This document shows, in pieces, positions 4,589-5,313 of a DNA stretch of 5,313 bases. The stretch's first letter is position 1; each line of letters begins with the position of its first letter. Both the position numbers and the translations under genes were made by a program. Source of the DNA: an uncultured Nitrososphaerales archaeon (lineage in GTDB: Archaea > Thermoproteota > Nitrososphaeria > Nitrososphaerales > JAAOZN01); the NCBI GenBank assembly GCA_938029515.1, contig CALJAQ010000101.1, positions 1-5,313 of the forward strand. The letters are read 5' to 3'. Below the pieces are notes generated by a model. It was not told the origin of the DNA, searched no databases, and saw only the letters and a list, made by a program, of their open reading frames with translations.

Positions 4589-5313
4589 GCTTCATCACCC
4601 TACCGTCAATAGGTTTAACACCCACTTCTTCCACCGGCTCTGAAATTTCAGCAGCAGGCTCTTCTAAGCGCTTCTTAAGCAGCTTCTTATAGTTTGGTAG
4701 CTTCGCTGCCTTTATTAGATCTGCTGAAAACCGTGCTATCAACGGTAGATACTTTTCGTATATATTCATCTTCTTCTTAACAAATGCAAGTGTGCTCTTG
4801 CGTGAGAGGTATGTGCTGAGCCTTCTAAGGACCTCTCTTAAACCGTTTTTGAGCTCTCTCTCAAGCTCAGGTATGTCTGCAAGATATTCTTTCCCCACTG
4901 TTTTGTATGGCACTTTCGTTGAGCAGACGTGTGTTATGATAGTTAGCGGCGCGTCTTGTGGTATCTTATACCTCTTCCAATCGATCTCTTCGTTGACTAC
5001 CTTCCAAGATACATCGTTTGCTTCATCGTATAGAAGCGGTATCCTGTTGGCGAACCTCAGCAGCCTTAACCCTTGCTCAACACCCTTCCCACCATACGCT
5101 AAACCAACCTCTACTATAAATGGGAAACCGGAGTAGGCTGAGGGAGGCCTCTGCACAACTGCTATAAACTCTGGTTGCAGCTCCTTCTGTATGCCCGCTG
5201 TTAGAAGCTCTTCGCCTAAAGGTGATAGGCAGCGTGCGTCAGGGGGTAGGAAGCCCTCATATGAGTGTAGTGCGCTTCCGACTCTGGCTATCTCTTCGTT
5301 TGACATTTCTTTC
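4557..5313 (-). CDS. top6B: DNA topoisomerase VI subunit B, C-terminal half (cut by right edge)
   Basis: The ATPase/transducer subunit of topoisomerase VI. About 251 C-terminal residues are present out of roughly 520-560 in the family; the GHKL ATPase domain and most of the H2TH domain lie beyond the right edge. The frame remains open through 5313, so the ATG at 5304-5306 is an internal Met, not the start. Counting from that Met: FLPPDARCLSPLGEELL (19-35) is the lead into the transducer domain; VQRPPSAYSGFPFIVEVGLAYGG (51-73) and RFANRIPLLYDE (84-95) are transducer signatures; CSTKVPYKTVGKE (128-140) is the loop that in Sulfolobus Top6B carries the ATP-sensing switch lysine (loop assignment from family knowledge). 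NGLREVLRRL (154-163) and KYLPLIARFS (185-194) complete the stalk. A Lys/Glu-rich tail of about 50 residues follows. The end overlaps the top6A start by 32 nt. Confidence 0.96.
   Translation of the reverse strand, partial: KEMSNEEIARVGSALHSYEGFLPPDARCLSPLGEELLTAGIQKELQPEFIAVVQRPPSAYSGFPFIVEVGLAYGGKGVEQGLRLLRFANRIPLLYDEANDVSWKVVNEEIDWKRYKIPQDAPLTIITHVCSTKVPYKTVGKEYLADIPELERELKNGLREVLRRLSTYLSRKSTLAFVKKKMNIYEKYLPLIARFSADLIKAAKLPNYKKLLKKRLEEPAAEISEPVEEVGVKPIDGRVMKLEQRRLEDYS
4595..4599 (-). promoter_or_regulatory. Shine-Dalgarno site deciding the top6A TTG start
   Basis: GGTGA on the minus strand, within the top6B reading frame, lies 6 nt before TTG 4588-4586. The ATG at 4595-4593 overlapping it is in another frame. 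The match to the archaeal GGAGGTGA consensus and the ideal spacing support the TTG start and the 32-nt overlap. Confidence 0.65.

Noticed and set aside
4440..5136. Plus-strand open frames opposite the top6A start and top6B
   Set aside because: Antisense shadows of conserved topoisomerase VI sequence.
5304..5306. ATG as the start of top6B
   Set aside because: The reading frame continues to the window edge and the ATP-binding half of the protein is missing, so this is an internal methionine.

Overview
The window is gene-dense archaeal DNA. The strongest marker is the adjacent, overlapping pair of topoisomerase VI subunits (top6B then top6A), the usual arrangement in archaea. Supporting signs are TATA-box promoters placed for leaderless transcripts, heavy AGG/AGA (Arg) and ATA (Ile) codon use, and very frequent TTG starts. 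The lineage cannot be fixed from sequence alone; a TACK-type or Bathyarchaeia-like archaeon is only a guess.

Left part (1-1170, minus strand): an operon for a biotin-dependent, sodium-pumping decarboxylase. In transcription order it holds a small one-TM OadG/MmdD-like subunit, a biotin carrier protein with a Pro-rich linker, and the membrane beta subunit (OadB/MmdB), which runs off the left edge. The carboxyltransferase (alpha) subunit is not in the window. Inferred role: decarboxylation of oxaloacetate or (methyl)malonyl-CoA coupled to Na+ export.

Middle (1171-2907): about 50 bp with one near-palindromic TATA element separates this operon from a divergent thioredoxin-reductase-like flavoprotein. 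That protein keeps the redox CxxC but lacks the usual NADPH-phosphate-binding arginines. A rhomboid intramembrane protease is convergent with it, and their 3' ends overlap by 14 bp. A 106-bp divergent promoter region follows, with a small palindrome.

Right part (2908-5313): a stand-alone pyruvate-kinase C-terminal-domain protein (+ strand) meets top6A (minus strand) with one base between their stops. Upstream of top6A lies the C-terminal half of top6B, cut by the right edge. Together the two encode the A2B2 type IIB DNA topoisomerase.

There is no RNA gene, CRISPR array, mobile element or gene-free stretch above 300 bp. I see no clear undescribed multi-gene system. The points most worth a second look are the atypical thioredoxin reductase, the TTG/leaderless start pattern, a perfect coding palindrome in the small decarboxylase subunit, and the substitutions near the Toprim site of Top6A.
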